Assembly: GCF_028765575.1 (NCBI RefSeq)
Contig: NZ_JARACO010000017.1
Span: 1 to 64,000 of the forward strand
Reading direction: 5' to 3'
Length of the DNA: 64,000 bases
Origin: Aliivibrio sp. S3MY1
GTDB lineage: Bacteria > Pseudomonadota > Gammaproteobacteria > Enterobacterales > Vibrionaceae
Under the pieces are notes generated by a model. It made no database searches and was not told where the DNA came from. It saw only the letters and a list, made by a program, of their open reading frames with translations. A program made the position numbers and the translations under genes. Each line of letters starts with the position of its first letter. Positions within the stretch are counted from its first letter, which is position 1. Positions 17,785 to 26,741 of this stretch are shown here, piece after piece.

Positions 17785-19371
17785 ATGAGTAGAAATAAGG
17801 ACAAGTACAGTATAGATAATACGGATTATACTGTTGGGCAGGATAACGTTCAAAAATGGGGATTCGATGTACATAATCCCGTCTTCGGCATCAGCGCAGG
17901 CCTGATAGCCCTCTTCTTAGTTGCTGTTGCAATAACGGATCCTGAATCAGCAAAAATCGTTCTAGATGGTTTTAAATGGAAAATCATTAATGCGTTTGAT
18001 GGTTTATTCATGTGGTCAGCCAATATCTTTGTTATTTTCTGTTTAGCATTAATTGTGTCGCCATTTGGTAAAATCCGTCTTGGCGGGGATAAAGCAAAAC
18101 CTGATTATTCGATGGTATCTTGGCTCTCTATGCTATTTGCAGCGGGCATGGGTATTGGTCTTATGTTCTGGGGAGTTGCAGAGCCTGTTGCTTACTTTAC
18201 TGGTTGGTTTGAAACGCCATTAGGTGTTGAAGCAAATACACCAGAAGCGGCCAAGCTTGCATTAGGTGCAACCATGTTCCACTGGGGGCTTCACCCTTGG
18301 GCTATTTATGGTGTTGTTGCTTTGTCGTTAGCATTCTTTGCTTATAACAAAGGTTTACCACTTTCAATGCGTTCAATCTTCTACCCCATTCTTGGTGATA
18401 AAACGTGGGGTATTCCAGGCCACATTGTTGATATCTTAGCTGTGTTAGCGACCTTATTTGGTTTAGCTACATCATTAGGTCTAGGTGCCCAACAAGCAGC
18501 AAGTGGTTTCCACCATGTATTTGGCATTGATGGCGGTTTAGGACTTCAAGTTGCGATTATTTTTGTCGTTACTTTATTAGCGGTTATTTCAGTAATGCGC
18601 GGTATTGATGGTGGCGTAAAAGTGATCAGTAACATCAATATGGTCATTGCGATTGTATTGGTCGCGTTTGTTGCTTTGGTTACGTTTGCCGTTTCTATGG
18701 GTACGATCCCAACAACCATCATAGGTTATGTGGAAAATATTATTCCATTGAGTAATCCTCATGGTCGTGAAGATGAAGCGTGGATGCACGGTTGGACTGT
18801 GTTCTACTGGGCGTGGTGGATTTCATGGTCTCCATTTGTAGGTATGTTTATCGCACGTGTCTCTCGTGGTCGTACTGTTCGTGAATTCTTGACTGCTGTA
18901 TTGATTGTACCAACGATATTTACGGTGTTATGGATGTCTATCTTTGGTGGCGTCGCGATTGATCAAGTTGTGAATAATATAGGCACATTGGGCTCTGAGG
19001 GCTTAACTGATGTATCTTTAGCTATGTTCCAAATGTTTGATGCACTGCCTATGGGTAATATTCTTTCGATGATTGCTGTTGTTCTTGTTCTGGTGTTTTT
19101 TATTACGTCATCAGATTCAGGTTCACTTGTTATCGATAGTATTACAGCGGGGGGGAAAGTGGATGCACCAATTCCACAGCGTGTATTCTGGGCCTTCATG
19201 GAAGGTGCTATTGCGGTAGCTCTGCTATGGGTTGGTGGTACTCAAGCTATTCAAGCATTACAAGCTGGTGCGATATCAACCGCTCTACCGTTCACCATTA
19301 TTTTATTAGTCATGTGTATTAGCTTACTGATGGGCATGAGAACAGAGAAACATAATAGTTCTTCACACTAA
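17785..19371 (+). CDS. BCCT-family osmolyte transporter
   Basis: 528 aa with twelve expected membrane segments, family of BetP, OpuD, BetT and CaiT, importing betaine, choline or related trimethylammonium compounds for osmoprotection. Family motifs are present: GMGIGLMFWGVAEP in the glycine-rich segment and WAWWISWSPFVGMFIARVSRGR, with the substrate-cage tryptophans. The glycine after GMGI corresponds, by my reading, to the BetP position where glycine goes with sodium-coupled betaine and aspartate with choline, so a betaine-type substrate is likelier (inference). It has no BetT-like long C-terminal domain. Single gene with a 190-bp leader and its own terminator. Confidence 0.93.
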   Translation: MSRNKDKYSIDNTDYTVGQDNVQKWGFDVHNPVFGISAGLIALFLVAVAITDPESAKIVLDGFKWKIINAFDGLFMWSANIFVIFCLALIVSPFGKIRLGGDKAKPDYSMVSWLSMLFAAGMGIGLMFWGVAEPVAYFTGWFETPLGVEANTPEAAKLALGATMFHWGLHPWAIYGVVALSLAFFAYNKGLPLSMRSIFYPILGDKTWGIPGHIVDILAVLATLFGLATSLGLGAQQAASGFHHVFGIDGGLGLQVAIIFVVTLLAVISVMRGIDGGVKVISNINMVIAIVLVAFVALVTFAVSMGTIPTTIIGYVENIIPLSNPHGREDEAWMHGWTVFYWAWWISWSPFVGMFIARVSRGRTVREFLTAVLIVPTIFTVLWMSIFGGVAIDQVVNNIGTLGSEGLTDVSLAMFQMFDALPMGNILSMIAVVLVLVFFITSSDSGSLVIDSITAGGKVDAPIPQRVFWAFMEGAIAVALLWVGGTQAIQALQAGAISTALPFTIILLVMCISLLMGMRTEKHNSSSH

Positions 19372-19385
19372 GTAGAAGATAAATA

Positions 19386-19424
19386 AAAAGCCGATGAAGA
19401 GTCATTATCTTCATCGGCTTTTTT
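19386..19424. terminator. Bidirectional terminator BCCT/exonuclease
   Basis: Stem AAAAAGCCGATGAAGA with TCTTCATCGGCTTTTT around a short loop, between convergent genes, with A-run left and T-run right. Confidence 0.92.
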
Positions 19425-19428
19425 GTGT

Positions 19429-20145
19429 TTATAACCACAGCTTCTTGATTGGGTCGTTTGGTGAAAAGTGGTGATGGACTTGAGCCTGAAATAGTTCAGC
19501 CGTCGCAATCGCATCTGTTAATGCATGGTGAGGAGGATAAGCCGGTAAGCCATAGCGTAAACGAGTTGTGGCTAAGCGTATTGACTCTGGACGCTTTCCT
19601 TTAAGCCAATTAATTAGGCCCTTTGATTGCTCTTGTTGGTAATCACCCTCTATTTGCATTGTATCTATAACTGGAAAGACAATGCCTTCACCAATCAAAT
19701 TTCGTAGGTTTATATCAAAGAAATCACGTTCGATTCTACGATAATGAACCACAACTACCTTACCAGCTAAAGAGTCTAATACCTTCTCTAAGATGCGACG
19801 TAAATCAGGAGCCCCTTGTAGATCGGTATGGGTGATACCATGAATAACCACTGAGTTTTCTTCTAAACTGTCTTGTGCTTTTACAAACCAATGTTGAGAC
19901 TCACGGCAACGAATACGCTTTAAAGTAAAAGGAACCAAACCTATACTAATAATACTGTTTTGATTCGCATCTAATCCTGTTGTTTCAAAATCTAACGCAA
20001 CAAAATCAATGTCACTGAGTGGGGTTTCCTCTTCATACGTACCAGACTGATAGAAGTTCTTAAGTCTTTTATCTTTGCTGATCTTGAATTTATGCTTAAA
20101 AAAAGAGGCCCAATTTAAAATTTCTTGAGGAGAATGGGGAAACAT
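19429..20145 (-). CDS. DEDDh-type 3'-5' exonuclease (DnaQ-like)
   Basis: 238 aa from the second of two adjacent ATG codons; AGGAG lies six bases before it and only three before the first. The exonuclease motifs are complete: ExoI VALDFETTGLD (catalytic Asp and Glu), ExoII region VHYRRIERDFFD, and ExoIII HHALTDAIATAELF with His and Asp. It resembles the proofreading subunit of DNA polymerase III but is too different in context and N terminus to be dnaQ itself. It sits nine bases after the cNMP/CBS/nucleotidyltransferase gene, whose stop codon overlaps this ribosome site, so the two are translated together. Confidence 0.88.
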   Translation of the reverse strand: MFPHSPQEILNWASFFKHKFKISKDKRLKNFYQSGTYEEETPLSDIDFVALDFETTGLDANQNSIISIGLVPFTLKRIRCRESQHWFVKAQDSLEENSVVIHGITHTDLQGAPDLRRILEKVLDSLAGKVVVVHYRRIERDFFDINLRNLIGEGIVFPVIDTMQIEGDYQQEQSKGLINWLKGKRPESIRLATTRLRYGLPAYPPHHALTDAIATAELFQAQVHHHFSPNDPIKKLWL

Positions 20146-20154
20146 CATTAGCTC

Positions 20155-22035
20155 CTAAAATTTATTCGCGCTGTAGCGATATTTTAAAAAGTTTTGAGCA
20201 TTACTCAGTACCTGGAATGCATCTTTTAGATTTCGACGTTCAAAATCAGACATATTCTCTGGCTCGATATTATTATCAGGTTCAATCCCTGCTTCTACAT
20301 CTAGCGCTTGGTGACGAAGGCGTACCAATGAGATTAATTCCATTGCATGGTGTAAATCGCTGCCTTTTGATTTTGGCAAAATACCCGCTTCGATAATGTC
20401 ATCTAAACGTTCAAATGAGTTTTGAGCTTGAGAACCAATAGCCAATGCATGAACACGGATTAAATCCGCTAGCGGAGCAGTACCACGACGTTTTAGATTG
20501 ATAGAATTATTATGGCGACCATCTTTTTCCATCACAAAGTCTTTAAAAAATCCTAATGGTGGTGTTCTGCGCAATCCATTTCTCGCCAAACAAGCTAAGA
20601 AACGAGTATTCTTTTTCGCTCGACGGACAATAAAGCCATTAAGTTGCTCTGCCCATTTTGTACGACCATAAACGCCATTTAAATCAAAGAAAATAGAGCT
20701 GTTTAATAACGCTTGAGGATCAGGGTTATCGATCCAATCAGCAAAGCACTCCTCCCATTCTGATTGGGTTTTACGCCACTCAGGATTGGTTGCCATAATG
20801 TCGCCAGTACAATAAGTATAACCACATGCCGCTAAACCATCACAGACAAAGGCGGATAAGGCTTTGAAGTACTCACCATGTTCTTTTTCGTTGAAGTCAT
20901 TGTCTAAAATAATCGCGTTATCTTGGTCGGTAACAATTAATTGTTCATCACGAGCCATAGAACCAAGCGCTAAGAAACAATAAGGCACTGGTGGTGAACC
21001 GAGCTCTTCTTCTGCTAATTCTAATAGTCGCTGTTTAAAGCTTCGCCCAATCTCAGACATTGCACTACCAACCATGTGTGAGTTAGCGTCTTCATTTACC
21101 ATCCGTAGAAAGCAGTCTTTTAGTTGGCTTGAGAGAATAACTAAATCTTCAATGGTTTGCTGTTGGAAGATGCTGCTTACAAATAACAGACTATTTTGAG
21201 ATTCGTAACGTACGATATCAGAAACCTCTAGAACACCGATTGGTTGTTTATTTCTCAATACAGGTAAGTGATGTACGTTATATCGAAGCATCATCAACAT
21301 CGCTTCAAATACGTAAGCGTTGTGGTCTAGTGAAATAAGCTCTGTCGACATCACTTCAGATACCGGGGTTTCAGAATCCAAACCACACGCCAGTACCTTG
21401 GTGCATAAATCTCGGTCGGTAATGATGCCTACAAAGTCATTATCTTCTTCGTCGGTATTGATTTCAGGATCGGTAATTAACACCGCAGAAACATTCTCTT
21501 CAGCCATTGTTTTTGCGGCGGATTGAATGGTTTCGTATTTAGTGATCATGACCGCTTCACGAGTCAGTAAGGTTTTTACTTTCGAGGTGGTTAGATCATT
21601 CGCATCATCATGATTACTTTCTACCGCTTGTTTTAGGCGAGTTGCATCTTCTACTTCAACAAAGTCTGAGAATTCATCATAACGCTCGCAAAAATCATCA
21701 AATACTGATTCAGGAATACAATATAATAAAGAATCGTTTAAAGCCTTGGCAGGAAAACGTACTTTATTATTCATCAATAGTCCCATTTGACCAAAGATAC
21801 TGCCCTCATCTAATCGATTATAGAGCTCACCGTTTCGACGGTAGACTTCGATAATGCCACTGCGAACCATGTATAAATCTTTGATCTCATCACCAAAACC
21901 AATCACCATACTTTCTGCTCGATAATAAGAAATTTCGACACTTTGTGCCGTTTCTTTTATTGCTTCTTCAGGTAGCAAATTAAAAGGAGGGTATTGGGAT
22001 AAAAAGTGTTGGATTTCTAACAGTTCAACTTCCAT
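20155..22035 (-). CDS. cNMP-binding, CBS-pair and DUF294 nucleotidyltransferase protein
   Basis: 626 aa signalling-type cytoplasmic protein. Order of domains: cyclic-nucleotide-binding fold (about 15-120, with GSIFGQMGLL), two CBS domains (about 165-285, with VGIITDRDLCTKVLA and PIGVLEVSDIVRY), a DUF294 putative nucleotidyltransferase (about 310-450, with LGSMARDEQLIVTDQDNAII, the G-S plus paired Asp motif), and the DUF294 C-terminal helical domain. It resembles the GlnD-like nucleotidyltransferase class, but the substrate is unknown. It is joined to the downstream exonuclease gene. In other gammaproteobacteria, I recall this pair near acetate permease genes; here its upstream neighbour is unrelated. 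Confidence 0.9.
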   Translation of the reverse strand: MEVELLEIQHFLSQYPPFNLLPEEAIKETAQSVEISYYRAESMVIGFGDEIKDLYMVRSGIIEVYRRNGELYNRLDEGSIFGQMGLLMNNKVRFPAKALNDSLLYCIPESVFDDFCERYDEFSDFVEVEDATRLKQAVESNHDDANDLTTSKVKTLLTREAVMITKYETIQSAAKTMAEENVSAVLITDPEINTDEEDNDFVGIITDRDLCTKVLACGLDSETPVSEVMSTELISLDHNAYVFEAMLMMLRYNVHHLPVLRNKQPIGVLEVSDIVRYESQNSLLFVSSIFQQQTIEDLVILSSQLKDCFLRMVNEDANSHMVGSAMSEIGRSFKQRLLELAEEELGSPPVPYCFLALGSMARDEQLIVTDQDNAIILDNDFNEKEHGEYFKALSAFVCDGLAACGYTYCTGDIMATNPEWRKTQSEWEECFADWIDNPDPQALLNSSIFFDLNGVYGRTKWAEQLNGFIVRRAKKNTRFLACLARNGLRRTPPLGFFKDFVMEKDGRHNNSINLKRRGTAPLADLIRVHALAIGSQAQNSFERLDDIIEAGILPKSKGSDLHHAMELISLVRLRHQALDVEAGIEPDNNIEPENMSDFERRNLKDAFQVLSNAQNFLKYRYSANKF

Positions 22036-22221
22036 GCAGGGCTCGATAGTAATGTAGAAAGTAAGGATTCAGTGTAGTTTATCATCATGACTATATCTAT
22101 CTGAATTGTTTTTATATTTTGAAAATAAGCGTAATTTATAGACAAAAAAACACAGTGGAATCTCAGATTTTCAACTGACTTTTTGCTAACATTAATAGAT
22201 ATATTTTTTTAAGGTACTTCC

Positions 22222-23103
22222 ATGATGGCAATCGTTAAAAAAACAAATACGCTAGTAATGCCGTTAATGTTATTGGCGACAATATCACAAGCCAAGGCGG
22301 CTGATGAGTTAACTCAGTATCTTGAGAATAACAATAGTGCGCTCACATCTGTTTGTTCAGCATCGGGTTATTTACCTGATTCTTGCCCTATTGGAGAGGC
22401 ACTTTGGGGCAATCAAGATGCAAAATTGGCACAAGGTGAGAGTGAGTTTTGGATCCAATGTGGTGTATTTAGTAAACCACTCGGTGTTGATAAAGTGAAA
22501 CGAATTCAATCGAAAGTTGACGCACCAATAAACATGAAAAAAGAAAGTGAAGGTAAGCGTTGTTTAATCGGCCCATATAACGATTTTTCGGAGGCTAAAA
22601 ATCAACTAAAAGCATTACAAAAAGACCCACTATTTAGACAATCAGCATTAAGAGAAGTTGCTCTTGCTTCGCTGCCTAAGATGGAGTTTAAAGCTGAAAA
22701 AAGTGAATTACCTAAAATAGCCGTTGAGCCAACACCTGATCCTGTTACTATTCGCAAACAAGTCATTATTAATGGCGAGCAATTTGCAGTGCCATTTATT
22801 CAAAGTGATGATTATGGTTTTTATATGGAAGATTCTCAACCTTGGCTGCGAGCAAGCTCAAAAGGCAGCCAAGAGATTTGTCAGCGTATAGATATGAATT
22901 TAGTATCAAAAGAACAATGGCAAATATTGATTGATTCCAACATCATGAAAGAAGATAAGTGGCCAATATTATTACCTTATTGGGGCGCTGATAATTTAGG
23001 TCTCTTTAAAGACGGTACCACAAGACAATTAAAAAATGCATCCATGCTCAATGTGATGTGTACGAAAAAAGCAGAGGATAAAGTCGTTGGAAATCCAATT
23101 TAA
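22222..23103 (+). CDS. Exported SPOR-like protein of unknown function
   Basis: 293 aa. A signal peptide (about residues 1-26, ending ISQAKAA) is clear. Residues about 72-135 look like a SPOR repeat: FWIQCGVFSKPLG, then KRCLIGPYNDFSEAKNQLKAL, the paired Q-G-F and G-P-F strands with a helix. SPOR domains bind denuded peptidoglycan at division sites, but this match is by eye and not strong. The C-terminal half is not recognised. AAGG lies seven bases before the ATG. The next gene overlaps its end by 17 bp, so they are co-translated. Confidence 0.7.
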   Translation: MMAIVKKTNTLVMPLMLLATISQAKAADELTQYLENNNSALTSVCSASGYLPDSCPIGEALWGNQDAKLAQGESEFWIQCGVFSKPLGVDKVKRIQSKVDAPINMKKESEGKRCLIGPYNDFSEAKNQLKALQKDPLFRQSALREVALASLPKMEFKAEKSELPKIAVEPTPDPVTIRKQVIINGEQFAVPFIQSDDYGFYMEDSQPWLRASSKGSQEICQRIDMNLVSKEQWQILIDSNIMKEDKWPILLPYWGADNLGLFKDGTTRQLKNASMLNVMCTKKAEDKVVGNPI

Positions 23104-23350
23104 AGGTCGTTGGGACAGTAAGTCTCTGGCGGAAAATCTACAAGAAGCATTAGAAACCTTAGAAGAAGAGTTTGGGGTTAAAGCATTATCAAACATAACG
23201 CTAAATATCTGTTTAGAAGATGAACATAAAGAAGAGTTAGCGTTATTAAGCCCAACCGGACGCGCATTGGATTTTTTGGTTATTAATAATCCAAAAGATG
23301 TCAATGACGGTGAGAAAGCGCCGGTGTTGGAGTTTAAGCCGCGCGGGTAA
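23087..23350 (+). CDS. Conserved-looking 87-aa protein of unknown function
   Basis: Starts at TTG with AGAGGA eight bases upstream, inside the end of the SPOR-like gene. It is acidic and compact: a helix-forming SLAENLQEALETLEEEFGVKA, then strand-like NITLNICLEDEH and ALDFLVINNP. No signal peptide or membrane segment. I do not recognise a family. Overlap, ribosome site and a terminator just downstream make it a real gene; the function is unknown. Confidence 0.72.
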   Translation: MEIQFKGRWDSKSLAENLQEALETLEEEFGVKALSNITLNICLEDEHKEELALLSPTGRALDFLVINNPKDVNDGEKAPVLEFKPRG

Positions 23351-23359
23351 CTTTTCATT

Positions 23360-23385
23360 AAATCCTAACGCAGAGTTGGGATTTT
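23360..23385 (+). terminator. Terminator after the 87-aa protein gene
   Basis: Stem AAATCCTAAC with GTTGGGATTT (one G-T pair) around GCAGA, followed by T. It ends the two-gene unit starting at 22222. Confidence 0.7.
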
Positions 23386-23495
23386 AATTATTACACTCAC
23401 GTAATAGTCATTTGCTTTTTACAGGGATAGTCATTTTTCAAATAAAGCTTACACTTAGTCCCATCAATCGAGTTAATGCATAGAAGGTAATCATT

Positions 23496-24083
23496 ATGGC
23501 TGAACACAACACTCCGCAATTTCAAGTTGGACAAACGTTTACAGATCACCCGTTCCAAGAAGGTGATGGTGCAATGCTTGAGTTGTTCCGTAATGATCTA
23601 CCAAATATGCTTTATGTTGGTCTTGGTAATATCACCGCTGACGAACAAGCTATTTTAGGTCAAACAGGCGCGCAATTTGGTGTGATTACTTCTGACAATG
23701 GTGGCTGTTTAGTTGTGGCAAGCTTTGGTGAGCTAGCGTTTGAAATGCAGTTAAATTCAGCGGCTATTCCTGAAGATTATTTCACCCTGACAGAAGAGAA
23801 AACACTCTCTGTATCTATGATTGCGGTAGATACTGCAACTAATTTATTGTGTGCGATTCGTGAATTTACATTGCCAGAAGTATTGAGTCGTCAATTTATT
23901 GAAGTGACTAAAGCGCAACGTGAATTAGGCGATGTGAATGCAGTAAATATGGAAAATATGCAACTAATTAATTCACTGACACCAGAAGCTCTGCAAGAGA
24001 AAATGGAGTTTCACCCCCTACAAAGTGTGATCGCGGCACCGACTTGTGGTTGTGGTCATCACCATCATGATCATTCGCATTAA
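23496..24083 (+). CDS. Unknown protein with Cys/His-rich C-terminal tail
   Basis: 195 aa, no signal peptide or membrane segment. The body is rich in beta-strand-like sequence and unrecognised. The last twelve residues, CGCGHHHHDHSH, hold two cysteines and six histidines after a proline-threonine linker, a clear soft-metal or Ni/Zn-binding tail like those of SlyD, HypB or metallochaperones. The body does not look like SlyD: I see no FKBP motif. Single gene with a strong bidirectional terminator. Role in metal handling is an inference from the tail only. Confidence 0.75.
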   Translation: MAEHNTPQFQVGQTFTDHPFQEGDGAMLELFRNDLPNMLYVGLGNITADEQAILGQTGAQFGVITSDNGGCLVVASFGELAFEMQLNSAAIPEDYFTLTEEKTLSVSMIAVDTATNLLCAIREFTLPEVLSRQFIEVTKAQRELGDVNAVNMENMQLINSLTPEALQEKMEFHPLQSVIAAPTCGCGHHHHDHSH

Positions 24084-24105
24084 GTTATAATTCGAATGAG
24101 AGAAC

Positions 24106-24145
24106 AAAAAAACGCCGCCAATATTAACTATTGGCGGCGTTTTTA
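24106..24145. terminator. Bidirectional terminator
   Basis: A 15-bp stem (AAAAACGCCGCCAAT with ATTGGCGGCGTTTTT) between the His-tailed gene (+) and gor (-). Confidence 0.93.
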
Positions 24146-24169
24146 TCATTAAAACAGTCTAAAAATAAA

Positions 24170-25525
24170 CTATCTCATCGTAACAAATTCTTCAGAACCT
24201 GTTGGGTGAATAGCGACAACGGCATCGAAATCAGCCTTAGTTGCGCCCATCTTCATTGCTACTGCAAAACCTTGGATCATTTCATCAACCGTGAAACCAA
24301 TACCGTGTAGGCCTACGACTTTTTCATCTTCGCCCGCACAAACCAGTTTCATCTTACAAGGTTGACGGTGCTTAGTTACTGCTGTGTACATCGCGGTGAA
24401 GCCTGATGTGTACACTTTTACGTTGTCTTTGCCGTATTGCTCGTCAGCTTCTTGTTCAGTGAGACCAATCGTGCCAATTGGTGGGTGGCTAAACACAACA
24501 GTAGGAACTAATGTGTAGTCCATTTTTGCGTTGGTTTGACCGTTGAATAGACGCTCAGACAGTAAACGCCCCGCTTTAACTGCGATAGGAGTTAGCTCAA
24601 TGCCGCCTTCCATGATGTCACCTACACAGTAGATGCCTTTCACGTTAGTTTCTTGGTATTCATCGACTTTGATGTAACCGCGATCGTTAGTCGCTACGCC
24701 CGTTTTTTCTAGGTTGATAGCATCCGTTGCTGGGTGACGACCAATTGCCCAAATTAGGGTATCAACGTTTTGGGTTTCCCCGTTTTCTAGATGAAGCGTC
24801 AGGCTACCATCTTCTTCTTTAACCACTTCTTTTGGTACAGAGTGAGTATGAAGTGTTGGACCTTCCGTATTCATTACTTCAACCAGCGTATCGATGATCA
24901 TTGGATCAAAGCTACGAAGAGGAGATTCTTTACGGCAGAACAGGTGAGTTTCAGTACCTAGAGAGTGAAGAACACCCGCGATTTCAACTGCGATGTAACC
25001 TGCACCAATAACAGCAACACGTTTTGGTTGCTCCATTAGCTCAAAGAAACCATTTGAATCGATACCGTGCTCAGCACCTGGAATATTTGGGATTGATGGA
25101 CGACCACCAACAGCAATAAGGATATGATCTGCTGTGTAGTGTTCACCGTTTACTTCAACGGTTTTTGCGTCAACAAACTTTGCAAAGCCTTTAATTACAT
25201 TGATTTTATTGTTACCAAGAACGCGATCGTAAGATTCATGAATACGACCAATGTACGCTTGGCGGCTTTCAATCATTTTGCCCCAGTTGAATTTTTTCAG
25301 TTCAACATCAAAGCCGTAATCTTCAGCGTATAAATTAATTGCTTCAGCAACTTGAGCGCCGTGCCACATTACTTTTTTAGGAACACAACCTACGTTTACA
25401 CACGTACCGCCAAGATCTTGTGCTTCAATAAGAGCAACTTTTGCGCCGTGCATAGCCGCACGGTTTGCAGATGCGATACCGCCAGAACCACCGCCGATAC
25501 AGATATAATCAAAATGCGTAGCCAT
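24170..25525 (-). CDS. gor: Glutathione-disulfide reductase
   Basis: 451 aa, the length of E. coli Gor (450). Reduces oxidised glutathione with NADPH and FAD as a cytoplasmic dimer. The FAD-binding [10 protein letters not shown] lies at residues 11-20. The redox disulphide is Cys42 and Cys47 in [11 protein letters not shown]. The NADPH fold [13 protein letters not shown] follows, and the C-terminal [12 protein letters not shown] has the active-site His-Glu of the partner subunit. These features separate it from lipoamide dehydrogenase. Confidence 0.97.
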   Translation of the reverse strand: MATHFDYICIGGGSGGIASANRAAMHGAKVALIEAQDLGGTCVNVGCVPKKVMWHGAQVAEAINLYAEDYGFDVELKKFNWGKMIESRQAYIGRIHESYDRVLGNNKINVIKGFAKFVDAKTVEVNGEHYTADHILIAVGGRPSIPNIPGAEHGIDSNGFFELMEQPKRVAVIGAGYIAVEIAGVLHSLGTETHLFCRKESPLRSFDPMIIDTLVEVMNTEGPTLHTHSVPKEVVKEEDGSLTLHLENGETQNVDTLIWAIGRHPATDAINLEKTGVATNDRGYIKVDEYQETNVKGIYCVGDIMEGGIELTPIAVKAGRLLSERLFNGQTNAKMDYTLVPTVVFSHPPIGTIGLTEQEADEQYGKDNVKVYTSGFTAMYTAVTKHRQPCKMKLVCAGEDEKVVGLHGIGFTVDEMIQGFAVAMKMGATKADFDAVVAIHPTGSEEFVTMR

Positions 25526-25610
25526 TACTTTCTCTCCAATAAATTTTTAATTCTTTTTTACATACTATGTATGAAATGCGACCAAATTTTTCTTTTTCAA
25601 GGTCTACGAG

Positions 25611-25745
25611 GTTTCAAAAGCTATGAGAATTCAGATCGCTTCGCTTGCAGAGTTCAGGGGTGTTTGTTGAGAGTGAGCGCCTCCCGCTACCTATTCTGAA
25701 CTCTTTAAGAGAGCTTGCGACCGATCTGAACCCTTAGATCTTTTA
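25611..25745. repeat. Long imperfect inverted repeat, copy A
   Basis: Between rlmJ and gor. Outer arms pair TTCAGATCG (from 25630) with CGATCTGAA (near 25721), and inner arms pair GAGTTCAG with CTGAACTC; flanking AAAGCT and AGCTTT-like sequence extends the match with mismatches. The left arm contains CGCTTCGCTT, also found in the repeat at 28789. It could fold as a long hairpin in RNA. No transposase or coding capacity is seen. Confidence 0.65.
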
Positions 25746-25749
25746 GAGC

Positions 25750-26589
25750 TTATTCCGGAACAATCCACTCGACTTTAAAGTGACCGGTTGCTGGTGCAAT
25801 TGCCTCTTTTAAGAAAGGCAAAATTTCTTTCATTTGGCTTTCTAATTTCCACGGTGGGTTAATCACGATCATGCCAGATGCAGTCATGCCACGCTCGTTA
25901 GTATCCGCAGAAACACCTAACTCAATTTGTAGAATATTACGGATACCAAGCCCCTCTAATCCTTCGATCATATCTTCGATATCACAGCGATTAACCACAG
26001 GATACCAAATGGCATAAATTCCCGTTGCCCAGCGTTTATGGCTTTGAGCAATTGCAGTAACAACATCACGGTATTCTTTTGCAAGCTCATAAGGTGGGTC
26101 GATTAAGACTAATCCGCGGCGCTCTTTAGGTGGAAGACTTGCTTTTAGTCGAGCAAAGCCGTCTTCTTTATAAATAGACACTTGGCGATCACGGTGAAAT
26201 TCTTGCTCAAGCAAAGGGTGATCGGCAGGGTGAAGCTCGGTTAATACCATGCGATCTTGACGACGCAAGTGAGCACGACCAACACGTGGTGAACCTGGGT
26301 AGTAACGCAGTTCTTCACCGTCGTTTAATTCAGTGATGGCATTTAGGTAGCTGGCGATCTCTTCAGGAAGGTCAGTTTGCTCCCAAATACGAGCGATACC
26401 TTGCTTGTATTCGCCTGTTTTTTCAGACCATTCATGCGTTAAATCGTAACGACCAACCCCTGAGTGGGTGTCGTGATAAACAAATGGCTTATCTTTTTGC
26501 GTTAATGAATTAAGGATAAGGCTTTGTACAATGTGTTTAACCACATCGGCATGGTTGCCTGCATGAAAACTGTGACGATAACTTAGCAT
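25750..26589 (-). CDS. rlmJ: 23S rRNA (adenine2030-N6)-methyltransferase RlmJ
   Basis: 279 aa, matching E. coli RlmJ (YhiR, 280 aa). It starts MLSYRHSFHAGNHADVVKH, the family hallmark. The catalytic DPPY lies near residue 164 (LIDPPYELAKEY), typical of N6-adenine methyltransferases. It methylates A2030 of 23S rRNA using S-adenosylmethionine. Divergent from prlC, as in E. coli where rlmJ and prlC are also neighbours. Confidence 0.96.
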   Translation of the reverse strand: MLSYRHSFHAGNHADVVKHIVQSLILNSLTQKDKPFVYHDTHSGVGRYDLTHEWSEKTGEYKQGIARIWEQTDLPEEIASYLNAITELNDGEELRYYPGSPRVGRAHLRRQDRMVLTELHPADHPLLEQEFHRDRQVSIYKEDGFARLKASLPPKERRGLVLIDPPYELAKEYRDVVTAIAQSHKRWATGIYAIWYPVVNRCDIEDMIEGLEGLGIRNILQIELGVSADTNERGMTASGMIVINPPWKLESQMKEILPFLKEAIAPATGHFKVEWIVPE

Positions 26590-26664
26590 GGATGAACTCT
26601 CACTATTGGAATCACATGATTATACCCAAGTTTATCGCGCAATGTGTGTACTCTTGCATCAGCC

Positions 26665-26693
26665 ATTGAAATTTTATCCATTAAGCACCATCT
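26665..26693 (+). promoter_or_regulatory. Candidate sigma-32 (heat-shock) promoter of prlC
   Basis: ATTGAAA (-35; TTGAAA at 26666-26671), 14-bp spacer, then CACCATCT (-10; 26686-26693). The sigma-32 consensus is CTTGAAA, 11-16 bp, CCCCATNT, so six of seven and six of the seven specified -10 positions agree. It lies 49 bp before the prlC start. The E. coli and Salmonella oligopeptidase A genes are heat-shock regulated, which supports the call. Confidence 0.7.
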
Positions 26694-26741
26694 TTAAGGG
26701 ATAAGCCGATCCTAAAAACGAAAAATAGAAAAGGAATGAAT

